From Prorocentrum cordatum (taxonomy: Eukaryota; Sar; Dinophyceae; Prorocentrales; Prorocentraceae): 64,000 nucleotides of DNA. This document shows positions 49,314-59,170 of this stretch, piece by piece. The notes under the pieces are model-generated. The model saw only the letters and a list, made by a program, of their open reading frames with translations. It made no database searches and was not told the DNA's origin. A program made the position numbers and the translations under genes. How positions within the stretch are numbered: position 1 is the first letter of the stretch; each line of letters starts with the position of its first letter. The stretch spans positions 231,593-295,592 of the forward strand of contig CAUYUJ010006546.1 of assembly GCA_963575745.1 (NCBI GenBank). Direction: 5' to 3'.

Positions 49314-49510
49314 GTGAGGAGGGGACGGGGAGGAAAACGAGGAAGAGGAGGAACAAGAGCAGGAGGAGGAGGAGGAAGACGAGGCGGAGGAGGAGGAACG
49401 AGAAGGAGGAGGAACGAGAGGAGGAGGAGGAACGAGAGGAGGAGGAGGAGGAGGAGGAGGAGGAGGAGGAGGAGGAGGAGGAGGTGGAGAAGCAAGAACA
49501 GGAGGAGGAA
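49314..49510. repeat. (GGA)n array
   Basis: Imperfect GGA with GAACGAGA words, ending near 49510. Confidence 0.9.
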
Positions 49511-50161
49511 GGCCGAGCTGCTTCCAAGGCCCGCCGATCCAGTGCGACGTCCGGGCGTGACTTGCGGCCAGCTGGCGCCTCCCCCGTAGTGCCGTGCACC
49601 GGCGCGCCAGGCCGAGTCGTGCTCAGGCAGCGCCGCGCGAGTGCAGCTCGCTCATGTCGGGTATGGCCAGGACCCCGGGTAAGGGGAGCTGGTTAGTGGT
49701 AGGACCCTGGGGCCCTCAACTGGCCAGATTCGCTAAACCAGGTTTGCCATAGCTAGTGTTTCTTCGGGTGACGGCAGTTCCGGTGAGTGGAAGTGGGACG
49801 GAGGGGCGCCCCCGGTACAGATCACTAAACCAGGTTCCACTAAACCCAGTTCTACCAACGCCCGATCATGCTGGGGGAGCCAGGGCCACGTTCAAGCTTG
49901 TGCCGCACGACTCTGCCAGGCTTCAGGCGCGCACCGCCTCCGGGGCGCTGCGGCGCCGCGGCGCCCTCCCGTCCTGGCGCAGGCCGCGCTGCGGGCGGTC
50001 CCAGAAGTGCCTCCAGGCCAGGGTGCCCTCGGGGCTCTCGGGCCAGCCCAGACGGCCTCCAGAGCACCCCACTGACAAGGCCCAGAGGGCCCCCCAGGGG
50101 CTCCAACATGGAGCGAACAGCTGAGGGCACCTCTGGCCAGGGACACTCCTAGAGTCGGGGC
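49511..50161. other. Intergenic, CTAAACCAGG words at 49730-49860
   Basis: ACTAAACCAGGTT recurs at about 49732, 49826 and in variant form at 49840, as in family G. No gene recognised. Confidence 0.45.
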
Positions 50162-50318
50162 CCTGAAGAAGGAACCCTTTTCGTTGGGGAGGGGCTCGGA
50201 GTTCCTTGATTGTTTCAAAGTTTGCCTCGGGGTTTCCTGCGGTTTTCCATCGGAAATCGAGGTTGAACTTATGGGGAAAAGGGGCCTCGTTCCTTATTTA
50301 GGGTTCCTTAGGTCAACG
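50162..50318. mobile_element. Family I inverted-repeat element, copy 2
   Basis: GGGGCCCTGAAGAAGGAACC at the left, GGGTTCCTTAGGTCAACGCC at the right, in the same orientation as copy 1. Confidence 0.6.
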
Positions 50319-50491
50319 CCTCGACTGTAGCAGCACCCGAGCTGTGGGTGGCCCCAGCACTGCTCCTCCCCGCGGGGAGAGGGCCTTCTGCAGGCCGGAG
50401 GCAGCTGCCGCGCGCATGTGCAGAGGGCACGGGAGAGGCTGCCGCATGCCGAGCGTATGCCGAGCACACGCCACGCCCAGAGGCCAGCACT

Positions 50492-50652
50492 CAGGAGGGA
50501 AAAACACACACACAGACACAATGAATCGTCGACTCCCAAGAAAATACGGGAAACTATGGGAAGTGGGGGGAAGACAAACACCCAGAAGATATGGGAAAAC
50601 CTTGGGAATCTGGTTATTTTGTGTCTATTTATTTTGTGTGCTCCAGTTCCCC
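50492..50652 (+). repeat. Family B repeat, copy 6
   Basis: CAGGAGGGAAAAACACACAC at the left. The right end is slightly diverged (GTGTGCTCCAGTTCCCC). Confidence 0.75.
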
Positions 50653-50779
50653 ATTCAAGCACGCCTCGTCGGCGCCCGGCCCGCCGAGCTCGGGGGCGCG
50701 AGCGCCGGCCCCGGCTCGACGAGGTGCCGGGGTGAGGGCGACGGTGGGTGGGCTAAGAGTGCCCACACGGCGAGACCAA

Positions 50780-50885
50780 AAGCTACATATATATATATAT
50801 ACCCCCTGCCCCCCATATATATAGATATGTATATATATATATGTATATATACCTATATATACCTATATATACCCCCTGCCCCCCC

Positions 50886-50918
<33 letters not shown>

Positions 50919-50935
50919 TACCCCCTGCCCCCAGC
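50780..50935. repeat. (TA)n tracts with CCCCCTGCCCCC spacers
   Basis: TA runs alternate three or four times with the same C-rich spacer, so the spacer and TA run form a longer tandem unit. Confidence 0.9.
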
Positions 50936-51374
50936 ACAGGTCAAAAGGCCAGTGACAGGTTGCAGACGCTTCAGCTTCGGGTTTGGGGGTGGGGAAGTAG
51001 TGCGAAGCAAAGGCGTTTCGCAGCTGTTGACGCACGGACGACACGCACCCATACCCACTGGGGGGTCGGCGGGAGGAGGACTTGCTCTGGGCATGGGTGC
51101 GGGTTGTCAGACCGCGGGGGGAGGCTTCCGCTCGAGCGGGGACCCCCAGCCGACAACACGCACCCATAGCCTTCTCCGTCTTCCCTATGGGTATGGGTGC
51201 GTGTTGTTCGTTCGTCAGTTGTGGTTGGCACCATGCCGCATCGCCTTACCGCCATGGGTGTGTGGACACTTTTTTGACCGGCGCTTGGCCCGCAGGGTCC
51301 GGACCGGCTACGCGCCCGCACCGCCACACCAGGCCGCTGGGACACCGGCCGGTCGTCGAGAGTGTGCATTCCTT
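50936..51374. repeat. CACCCATA/TATGGGTG inverted motif cluster
   Basis: A perfect 16-bp stem, ACAACACGCACCCATA (51153-51168) with its complement at 51192-51207, and further CACGCACCCATACCC and GGGCATGGGTGCGG words nearby. No gene recognised. Confidence 0.75.
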
Positions 51375-51605
51375 CGGGGCTCCTCCTCCTCCTCCTCCTC
51401 CTCCTCCTCCCCTCCCCCTCCCCCTCCTCTTCTGCCTCCTCCTCGTTTCTCCCTTCCCTCCTCTTCCCTCCTCCTCCTCCTCCTCCTCCTCCTCTCCTCT
51501 CTCCTCCTCTCCTCCTCCTCCTCCTCCTCCTCCTCCTCCTCCTCCTCCTCCTCCTCCTCCTCCTCCTCCTCCTCCTCCCCCTCCTCCTCCTCCTCCTCCT
51601 CCCCC
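51375..51605. repeat. (CTC)n array
   Basis: Pyrimidine-only on the plus strand. Confidence 0.95.
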
Positions 51606-51661
51606 CGGGGCTCAAGAGTCGGGGGTCAATGTACGGGGGGCAGCCAGATCGCGGTTTGCTT

Positions 51662-51717
51662 GCAGGATCCTGCAGGGACAGGGTTGCACTGACCCAGGTC
51701 TGGGCGCAGGATCCTGC
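51662..51717. repeat. Two GCAGGATCCTGC palindromes
   Basis: Identical 12-bp palindromes at 51662-51673 and 51706-51717. Confidence 0.85.
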
Positions 51718-51779
51718 AGGATCTTGCAATGCCCGACTGATCCGGGCCTGCATTGACCGAGGTCAGAACTTCAGCCGCC

Positions 51780-51962
51780 TTCGAGGAGGAGGAGGAGGAG
51801 GAGGAGGAGGAGGAGGAGGAGGAGGAGGAGGAGAGTAGGAGAGGGGGGCAATGCAATGCAACTCCTCCTTCTCCTCCTTCGAGGAGGAGGAGGAGGAGGA
51901 GAGGAGGAGGAGAAGCAGGAGGAGGAGAGGAGGAGAAGGAGGAGGAGGAGGAGGAGGAGGAG
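51780..51962. repeat. (GGA)n array
   Basis: Interrupted by GGGGCAATGCAATGCAACTC. It faces the CTC array at 51375-51605, so the pair is inverted. Confidence 0.92.
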
Positions 51963-52105
51963 AAGAGCGATCTGACCCTTGCCCTCCCCTTCAGGGGGGC
52001 GGGCGGGAGCCCGATCTGCTTCCACGCCTGCCTGCTCTTCCTGTGCCCACCCACCTCTCTTCCGACCGGCAGGTTATTAATCGCTTCGCACATTCCGCCG
52101 GCCCT

Positions 52106-52990
52106 CGAGCGCTCTATGGGGCCTCTTTGAAGCCTCTTGGGGGCCTCTTTGGGGCCTCCTAGGGGCCTCTTGGGGGCCTCTTGGGGGTCTCTTGGGGCTC
52201 CTTGAGCGTCTTGGGGCCCCCTTGGGCCTCTTGGGGGGCTCTTGTGCCGTCTTGGGCGCCTTTTGGGCTGTCTTGAAGCTCTCTTGGGCGGTCTTGGGGC
52301 TCTCTTGGGGGCTCTTTTGGGGGCCTCTTGGGCCGTCTTGGGGTGGTCTTGGGGGCTTCTTGGGGGCCTCTTGGGCCGTCTTGGAGTGTCGGAAACGCGA
52401 ACGGGCGAGGAAGCCAAAAATCCTTCAGAAACCTAATGGACATCACTGAGTTTTGCCTCTTGGGGCTCCGTTTTGGAGCCTTTTGTGGTCTCTTTCTGGC
52501 CTCTTGGCGCCTCTTGGGGCCTCTTGGGGGCCTCTTGGGGCGTCCTGGAGGCCTCTTGGAGCGGAAGGCTTGGATTTTCGGTTCGTGGTCTCCATCTTGG
52601 GCCCCTTTTAGGGGGCCCTCTTGGGGCCCCCTTGGGCGCCTTTTAGGTTGTGTTGGGGCCCTCTTGGGCGGTCTCGGGGCTCTCTTAGGGGCCTCTTGGG
52701 CCGTCTTGGGGTGGTCTTAGGGGCCTCTTGGGCCGTCTTGGAGCGTTGGAAAGGCGAAAAGGCGAGGAGGCCAAAAACCTTCAAAAACCGAAGAAAAATC
52801 ATTGATGTTTGCCTCTTGGGGCTCTCTTGGGAAGGGTCGGGGCTCTCTTGGGACGTCTTGGAGGCCTCTTGGGCCGTCTGGACGCCGTGTTGGGCGTCTT
52901 GGGCCGATCGTTCGGTGATTCGGAGCCCTCTTGGACCGTCTTGGGGGCCTCTTTCGGCCCTCTTGGCACGCTCCGGGGGGCGTGGAAGGC
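52106..52990. repeat. Family M array, largest copy, partly ~380-bp tandem
   Basis: CTCTTGGGGGCCTCTTGGG words throughout. GGGCGCCTTTT at about 52256 recurs at 52636, and the AGGCGAG-AGGCCAAAAA patch recurs at about 52405 and 52762. Confidence 0.75.
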
Positions 52991-53855
52991 CGCGCCCAGG
53001 AGGGAAACCATCTCTGAGTAATAGTTCCCGGGCTTCGGTCGGGGGTACTTTTTGCCGGGGGGGCCCCAGGGGCCGCCCCGCGCGCGCGAACTAGAATTAT
53101 TGTTAACCAGTTACCGGAGATCTTAGCACGCCTCTGGCCCGTTGGGCCGGCGAATTTTCAGCACCCTGCCATGCTCAGCAATTGTGTTGCGGGTGCCCCT
53201 TTCTCGCGCGGATCGCGAAGCCTCTTTCGGGCCGGACGAAGGGGGGGATTGGGAAACGGGGGGTTACGAAATCTGCTGCATGCAGCTGGTGTCGGCCCCA
53301 CCGAAGGGCCCATTCCTCGATACGTAGTCACCTCCGGCGCCGGGAGGCGCCGGGAAAATCAGCTACGTGAGCTGATTCTCAACCCCCCCTTTGCTATCCC
53401 CCCCCTTTCGCCCGACCCGACTCTTGCACCCGTCAGTTGTGCACGCGACGGTTGTCATGCCAGGGGACGCGGGAGGAGGAGGGCTCAAACGTGATAGGAT
53501 TCAGGGATCGTCCCGTGCGATCTCGGCCGCTGCTTTTGCGGTCCTTCGGATGCAATTCCTGGGATGTGAACTTCTCACAATCCTGCTGAATCCGGCTTAA
53601 AGACGTTTAAGCCGGCTGAATCCAGCGTAATCCCGCGCTTTCCCGCTAAATCCGCGGTTTGATCAGGCCTGGCAGCCCCTCCACGGGCCTTTTCCTCCCT
53701 AGTCCTTCTGACGAAGACCTCCCAGCGGTTACATTCTAACATTCTCAGCGATTTCAGCAAGTTGGAATTCTCATACGGATCTACGCCAGCCCGTGCCGAA
53801 TCGTGCTTGCTTCACGGCCCCCTTCGAGGTGAAGCCGCTATCTCCACGCTCGGCC
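52991..53855. other. Intergenic with a perfect hairpin
   Basis: CCGGCTTAAA (53592-53601) and TTTAAGCCGG (53606-53615) form a hairpin with a GACG loop. GGCGCCGGGAGGCGCCGGG words lie at 53337. No gene recognised. Confidence 0.5.
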
Positions 53856-53963
53856 ATGCGCGCGTCGCCCCAGAAGCTCGACGCAGCCCGGCGACGCTTC
53901 TTCGAGGAAGAGCTGAAGGGGGCGGTCGCGCGCCTCAGACGCCTGGATGTTGTCGAAGAGTAA
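53856..53963 (+). CDS. Small frame or exon, coiled-coil-like
   Basis: ATG to TAA, 35 codons: MRASPQKLDAARRRFFEEEL, then KGAVARLRRLDVVEE. High GC3. The end GAAGAGTAAGAAC could instead be a donor (GTAAG), making this an exon. It shares the SPQ-LD start with 22902-22976. Function unknown. Confidence 0.3.
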   Translation: MRASPQKLDAARRRFFEEELKGAVARLRRLDVVEE

Positions 53964-53964
53964 G

Positions 53965-54140
53965 AACGGCCTACATATAAACTTTAGAAGTTCCGCGCGG
54001 ATTTCTTGGATCCGCGCTGGGCCTCCCTGGCGGCGCCTCTGGCGCCGCCCCTGGCGCGCCCCGCGCGCCAGGGAGGGGGGTCCAGCGCAGATCCAAGAAA
54101 TCCGCGCGGAGCGCCAAAAGTTGATGTTTATGCCGTTTCT
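53965..54140. mobile_element. Family E GC-rich foldback, copy d
   Basis: Left GTTCCGCGCGGATTTCTTGG, right CCAAGAAATCCGCGCGGAGC. The centre carries GGCGCCGCCCCTGGCGCG. A TTC run follows directly. Confidence 0.8.
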
Positions 54141-54340
54141 TCTTCTTCTTCTTCTTCGTCTTCTGCTTATTATTATTCTTCTGATTGTTATTATTATTCT
54201 TATTATTATTATTGTTATTATTAGTATTAGTATTAATATGATTACTATTATTATTATTATTAATATTATTATTATTCACTTATTTTTATTATTATTATTA
54301 ATATTATTATTGTTATTAATATTATTATTCGTCGGCTTCT
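54141..54340. repeat. (TTC)n then (ATT)n array
   Basis: About 180 bp of T/A-rich trinucleotide repeat, striking in a GC-rich region. Confidence 0.95.
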
Positions 54341-54529
54341 TCTTCTTCTTCTGCTTCTTCTTCTTCCTCTCCTCGCCATCGTGCAGTCAATGATTCCATC
54401 GGGGCCAGAGCTGGCATCGCGGGAGGGCAGGCAGGGCCATTTCGCAGGCCGGGGGAAGGGGAGGGGGGCGGCGGGATGGGGAGGGAGGTTGGGAGGAGTG
54501 AGGAGGGAAGCTGTCAGAGGAGAACGAAA

Positions 54530-54670
54530 GGTTCCGATTTTGCTACCCCTCCCCCGTTCTCCCCCTTTTCGGCCTCCTGGGGGGGCCCTCGTCGCCACCG
54601 CTGGAGTCGCCTCGAAATCCTGGTCAGAAGGCATCCCGGTAGAGGTCCCAGGAGCAGCGGTACGGGTACC
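54530..54670. repeat. Family F inverted-repeat element, copy 4
   Basis: Ends GGTTCCGATTTTGCTACCCC and, inverted, GGTACCCGTACCGCTGCTCC. Interior CACCGCTGGAGTCGCCTCGA. Confidence 0.6.
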
Positions 54671-54782
54671 TGTTTGGTTTCGCCCAGGGGGGGGAAGGCG
54701 AGAGGCAGGGAAGTTTGTCTGGTCGTGCGCGTGCGTGTGGGCGCGAATTAGATAGGCGCGCGTGCGGACTGTGAATGGATTG

Positions 54783-54985
54783 ATCGGCGGCGAGCGAGGG
54801 GGGGGAAGTGAACAGGAGAAGGCCTTCTCAGACGGCGGCGGGACTTCGCAGACGACCTCGCGCCATCTGAGAAGCTTCTGTGCGTCTTCGGGGAAGACTT
54901 CGAACACTTCTCCTCCGAGGGCCGTTGGACTTCCGAGCCTTCTGAGAAGGTCCGCCCCTGCTCACTTCCCCTTCTCGCCCGCCGC
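54783..54985. repeat. Family K foldback, copy 3
   Basis: Left CGGCGGCGAGCGAGGGGG and right TTCTCGCCCGCCGCC, with GGGAAGTGA-CAGG shared between the arms. Confidence 0.7.
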
Positions 54986-55430
54986 CTAACTGAAGGGGGA
55001 ATGGGCAGCAGGAGTGACGGATGCTAGCGCTCAGGATGATGAGGAGTGGCAGGGAGTGGGGGACGAGAGAAGAGGGGGGGGCGGGCACGAGGCACGCGAA
55101 AGAGGAAGAGGGGCTCCATCAGAGTTCCTTTTCTCTGTCTCCGGATGCGTGCAGATCAGGGCTCGGGTTGCGCGTCGCGTCGCAGGCCATTTTCTCCCCC
55201 CCATCCCTGAGTTCCGCCCGAAAAGTTTCTGGCCGCTGAGAAAAAAGGGCGAAGACCTGGGCCACACCCCAAGGGGGCTTTTCGGACGCACCCCCTTATA
55301 GAGGATGGACGCCCCCCCCCTCGTAGATCCTGGGGGTCGGGCCCCTCGAGAGGCCACTCGAGAGGCCCACTCGAGAGGCCCACGAAGCCTGGGACGGGAC
55401 CGACATACCCCCCTGTCATCGCGGCCCCCA
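54986..55430. other. Intergenic with a 14-bp tandem triplet
   Basis: CTCGAGAGGCCCA repeats three times near 55345-55385. No gene recognised. Confidence 0.45.
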
Positions 55431-55925
55431 GTTCGAGTCATTAGGGGATCGACTAGTTACAGAACTGCTGATTTGCCCCGAAGTTGGTTTGTTCGCCGAA
55501 TCCACGAGACATGCGTCGAATGTTCGCAGATCTAGTGACATGCTACGCATTGCTCGACGAGAGAATCAATTCTGGGGTAAATTTATTCGGCCCACCAAGG
55601 AATTCGAGTAGAGGGGATCGATTGCAGCATCGAATTGCCCCAGAGTTGGTTCGTCCGTCGAATCTGCACACCAAGACGTGGAGTTTTCGTACATCTGCAC
55701 AGGATTATAAGTTTGTTGTGTATTATTAATATTTGTTCTTTGGTTTGACGGTGAAATCCCCTACTCGAAGAAAGTTCTGATAAGAGACATCTTCTCAAAA
55801 CCTTTCTAGCTGAGACCGTCTGACCCACCGGATCTCTGTTTTGAGAACATGGTCTTTGTTCTTGGGGCTCCAAGAACATGTCGTGATAGGCCTATCGGAA
55901 TGCCGGGACGGCCGGTCCCTGCTCA
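55431..55925. repeat. Diverged tandem pair and dispersed repeat copy 2
   Basis: TTGCCCCGAAGTTGGTTTGT at 55472 pairs with ATTGCCCCAGAGTTGGTTCG near 55637. From 55745 the sequence ends like 5236-5415 (GGAATGCCGGGACGGCCGG). Confidence 0.6.
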
Positions 55926-56355
55926 ACATTTGCTGTCCAACAAGCCGCCGCTCAGCGAGCGGAGAACATCTGCTTCCATCAGTCCCCGGGGCAGATGACA
56001 GATGAGACGACAGGCGGCATATTCGCCTGAAGGTCGATCGGGGAGGACAGAGAAGCCTGGCCTGCGCCAGCCCTGATACCCCAGGATCTGCAGGTCAGAG
56101 ATTTAGTATTTAGTGGATGTATCATTATGGATGAACCTCACGTTTCGAGCACATTCTTTCCATTCACAAGCAGCGTGCCTGCCTTCCCCATCATTTCCCC
56201 TCCGCATTCGCAGTCCCGCCCTCCCGCCCGCCTTCCCCCCTCAGCACAACACTTAATTATAAGCTCACATTGGAGCGTCAGGAGGTTGCGGCTCTTGGGG
56301 GGGGTTCTCGCCTACAGCTTGAACGGCAGTTGGTTTTCCAGTTACAGTTGCGTGA
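55926..56355. other. Intergenic, no gene recognised
   Basis: Comparatively non-repetitive DNA. Confidence 0.4.
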
Positions 56356-56679
56356 TTGATTAGTTGTTTCGAGGCCTTCGCTATTTCCCATCTGTCACAC
56401 CCAGCTCTACTTGCTTCGATGAGGCTAGAGTGCCTGATTGCAGCCGAGGCCAGCGGCGACGACGCTATACACAGCTATGTCTTCGAAGCCCGAAAGGACC
56501 CGTACACGGTCAGCAGGTTCTCGGAGATAGAGGAAGGGGAATACAAGATCAGGAGGAGGGGCATAAACAGTCCAGTAAAGGGCAATCATTGGTCCAAATG
56601 CGTTAGCTTGCCCACGCGGATCGATCATCCTACCACATCGTCCGTCTGGTGCCTTGCAGCATACGAGTTGCCACAGTAA
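56356..56679 (+). CDS. Unrecognised open frame in non-repetitive DNA
   Basis: 107 codons. From an internal Met (56419) it reads MRLECLIAAEASGDDAIHSY and later SRFSEIEEGEYKIRRRGINS, a varied composition unlike the array frames, with moderate GC3. No family recognised. It may be a small gene, an exon or chance. Confidence 0.25.
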   Translation: MISCFEAFAISHLSHPALLASMRLECLIAAEASGDDAIHSYVFEARKDPYTVSRFSEIEEGEYKIRRRGINSPVKGNHWSKCVSLPTRIDHPTTSSVWCLAAYELPQ

Positions 56680-57340
56680 TCACGAGGGTTACATTGTTTT
56701 CGTTGCATCCATTTTGCCTTCACGGCTACCTTCCAGCACATCGTGGTCTTTTTGCGCTCTTCATTCGCGAGTCCTGGTCCATCAACGGCCCAGTGCTAGA
56801 GCGGAGCAGTATAATGATGCGAGCATCCCAAAAATCAGTCTGCTCAATTTGGAAATTGAGTCACTTAGATCGGGGGTGAATCACACTCCGCCGCGTTCTG
56901 GCGGTATGCGCGTGTTCAGATTGGCCGCGGGCAGCTTGGCAGGGTACGTTATCGCGCAGGCCTTGGGGGTCGCAATTGGAGCCCAGTGCCACGAGACGCT
57001 GCCCTAACCGCGGCGCTGATGCGTGTGCCGTGGCCAGAGGTTCTGACGTTTTTTGTCAATTTTGTCGCCGACGTCGGTGGCTGGCATGTCAGAAGGCAGG
57101 ATCAGGTGGAGATACGGTGTGATGACGGTTTGATGATGAGGAGGAAAAATTGGAGTCGCGAGACGCTGTAACTAATTGCGGTCCCGAAGCGTGCCGTGAG
57201 CACGTTAATGGCGACGGGATTTGCATGGCGGCGGGACTTGCCGATGTCTTTGTGTCGGCGGCGGCTCACGCGGCGGAAAGTGAAGACGGAGGAGGACGAG
57301 GTATGAGTACGGAGGAGGAGGGGAAATGAGGGCGGGGGAG
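56680..57340. other. Intergenic, no gene recognised
   Basis: Comparatively non-repetitive DNA. Confidence 0.4.
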
Positions 57341-57670
57341 GGTGGTAGAAGATCGCCCGCATCTCATTTCGGTCATCTTGGAAACCACCTCGGGGCATTT
57401 TGGAGGCATGCATGCAGGCATCCAGTTTTGCCTCAGAGGCCTGTCAGGGGCACCTTGGGTGGAACTGGAAGCATTCTGGGGCAATCCGTAGACCTCTTGG
57501 CACTCTTAGGGACCCTTTTGGGCATCTCTTTCTGCTTTCTCAGGTCATCTTGAGCCTTCCCGAGTCTTCTGGGGACCAAAAGGTTGCTGAAACTCGTCTG
57601 GTGCCGAAGAGGTGAGAAGATCAGGCGAACTTGGCGAGACAGCCAATGCAAATTCTTTACCATAGGATGG
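57341..57670. repeat. Family M-like diverged array
   Basis: TCATCTTGGAAACCACC and CTCTTGGCACTCTTAGGGACC-type words, weaker than in other copies. Confidence 0.4.
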
Positions 57671-58334
57671 AGTCTCTTCAGGCGTGCGTTTCAGCAGAAC
57701 CTATGTCGGGGGCTGCTTCTGGGGAATATCGAGCTCTCTCCTGCTGTCTTGGAATAAATTTTGGGACACATTGGAGACGTGCACATAGACAACGCAATGC
57801 CACCTTGGAAGCTGTTGGGTGGCATTTCCAGCAAGATTGGAAGTCTACACGCAACCGTTGGTTCTCTACGGGTTCATCTCAGGTCTCTTTACCCATCGGT
57901 CATTCGAGAGAGCGTGATCCACCGCCGCTTTACTGTGGAAAATTGCCGCCCTTTTCCTCCGGAACCCGGGGTTCCCCCCCCCCCCTTCCGAAAATCCCCC
58001 CTCCCCCTATTTTTTTCTTATTTTTTATTTCTATGTTTATTTTTTTTTTTTTTTTTTATTTTTTTTTTTTTATATATTTTTTTGTTATTTTTTTTTTTTT
58101 TTTTTTCTTGCTTTCTTTTGTTTTTTGTTTGCTGGACCCCCCCCCATTCTCCCCCCGGAAAAACGCCCCTCCCTCCCCTAAACCCCTCCACCCCCCCCCT
58201 CCCCCTCGAAAACCGGGGGGGGGGGCCATACGGTTCGAATCCCCACCCCCCCTCGAAACGGAGAGGGTGGGTGGGGGTCACTACCTCCGGTTCGAACCCC
58301 TCCCCCTCCCCTCTCCACCGCCGCCAGCTAACGA
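57671..58334. other. Unassigned DNA, poly-T and poly-C tracts
   Basis: T-rich run at about 58018-58130 flanked by C-rich runs, then GGTTCGAATCCCC and GGTTCGAACCCC words. Confidence 0.6.
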
Positions 58335-58930
58335 TTCCCCGTCCCTACAACCGTCCTCACCACAACTCCCACTGTTGTTCCCAGCGCCACTGTCCTCACC
58401 ACCACTGTCCCCACTGGTTCCACCACTGCCCCTACTGTCCCCACCAGTGCCACCACCACTGTCGCACAGTCCCCACTGTCCCCACCACTGTTCCCACCAC
58501 GGTTCCACTCTCCCAAATTTCTCCACGGCCCCAACCACTGCCCGACTATCCCCACTGTCCCCACTGTCCCATTGATTCCTCCGCTGTCCCACTGAGCTGT
58601 CCCACTGTTCCCACCACTGTCCCCACTGTCCCCGCCACTGTCCCCACTGTACCTCTGTTCCATTGTCCCACCGCCGTTCTCGCCACCGCCTTCACCACTG
58701 TCCCCACCACCACTGTACCCTCCACTGTCCTACTGTTTCCACCACATTCCCACTGTCCCCACACCACTGTCCCCACCACCCACCGTCCCCACCGCCGTAC
58801 CACTGTCCACTGTTCCCACATTGTCCCCCAACCACTACCGTCCCCACCATGTCTCACTTGTCCCCCACCACTGTCCCGCTGTCCCTACCACTGTCACACC
58901 ACCAGCGGTCCCCACCACTCGTCCGCACCC
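58335..58930. repeat. Degenerate CCACTGTCCC array
   Basis: About 600 bp of 9-12-bp words CCCCACTGTCC and CCACCACTGT. Open frames in several readings are artefacts. Confidence 0.88.
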
Positions 58931-59170
58931 CCCTCCGACTTCAGAGTAGGGGGGGAGGGGGGGGTTACGAACCCGTAGTGGGGTTCGAACCCGTAATGAC
59001 CCCCCCCGGTTTTTGAGTTCGAGAGGGGGGGGGGGGTCGAATTGGTAGTGACCCCCACCCTTTTTCATGATGACCTGGGGGGGGGGGGGGATGGGGTTCG
59101 AACCGGTAGTGACCCCCCCCCCCCCGGTTTACAGGAGGGGGGGGGAAGGGTTCGAACCTCCCGGTTTTGC
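58931..59170. repeat. GGTTCGAACC palindrome cluster
   Basis: GGTTCGAACCGGTAGTGACCCC-like words occur in both orientations five or six times between G- and C-runs. Confidence 0.7.

Noticed and set aside
58230-58320. tRNA gene suggested by GGTTCGAATCC
   Set aside because: No A box, anticodon stem or acceptor pairing could be found around it, and the word recurs in both orientations.
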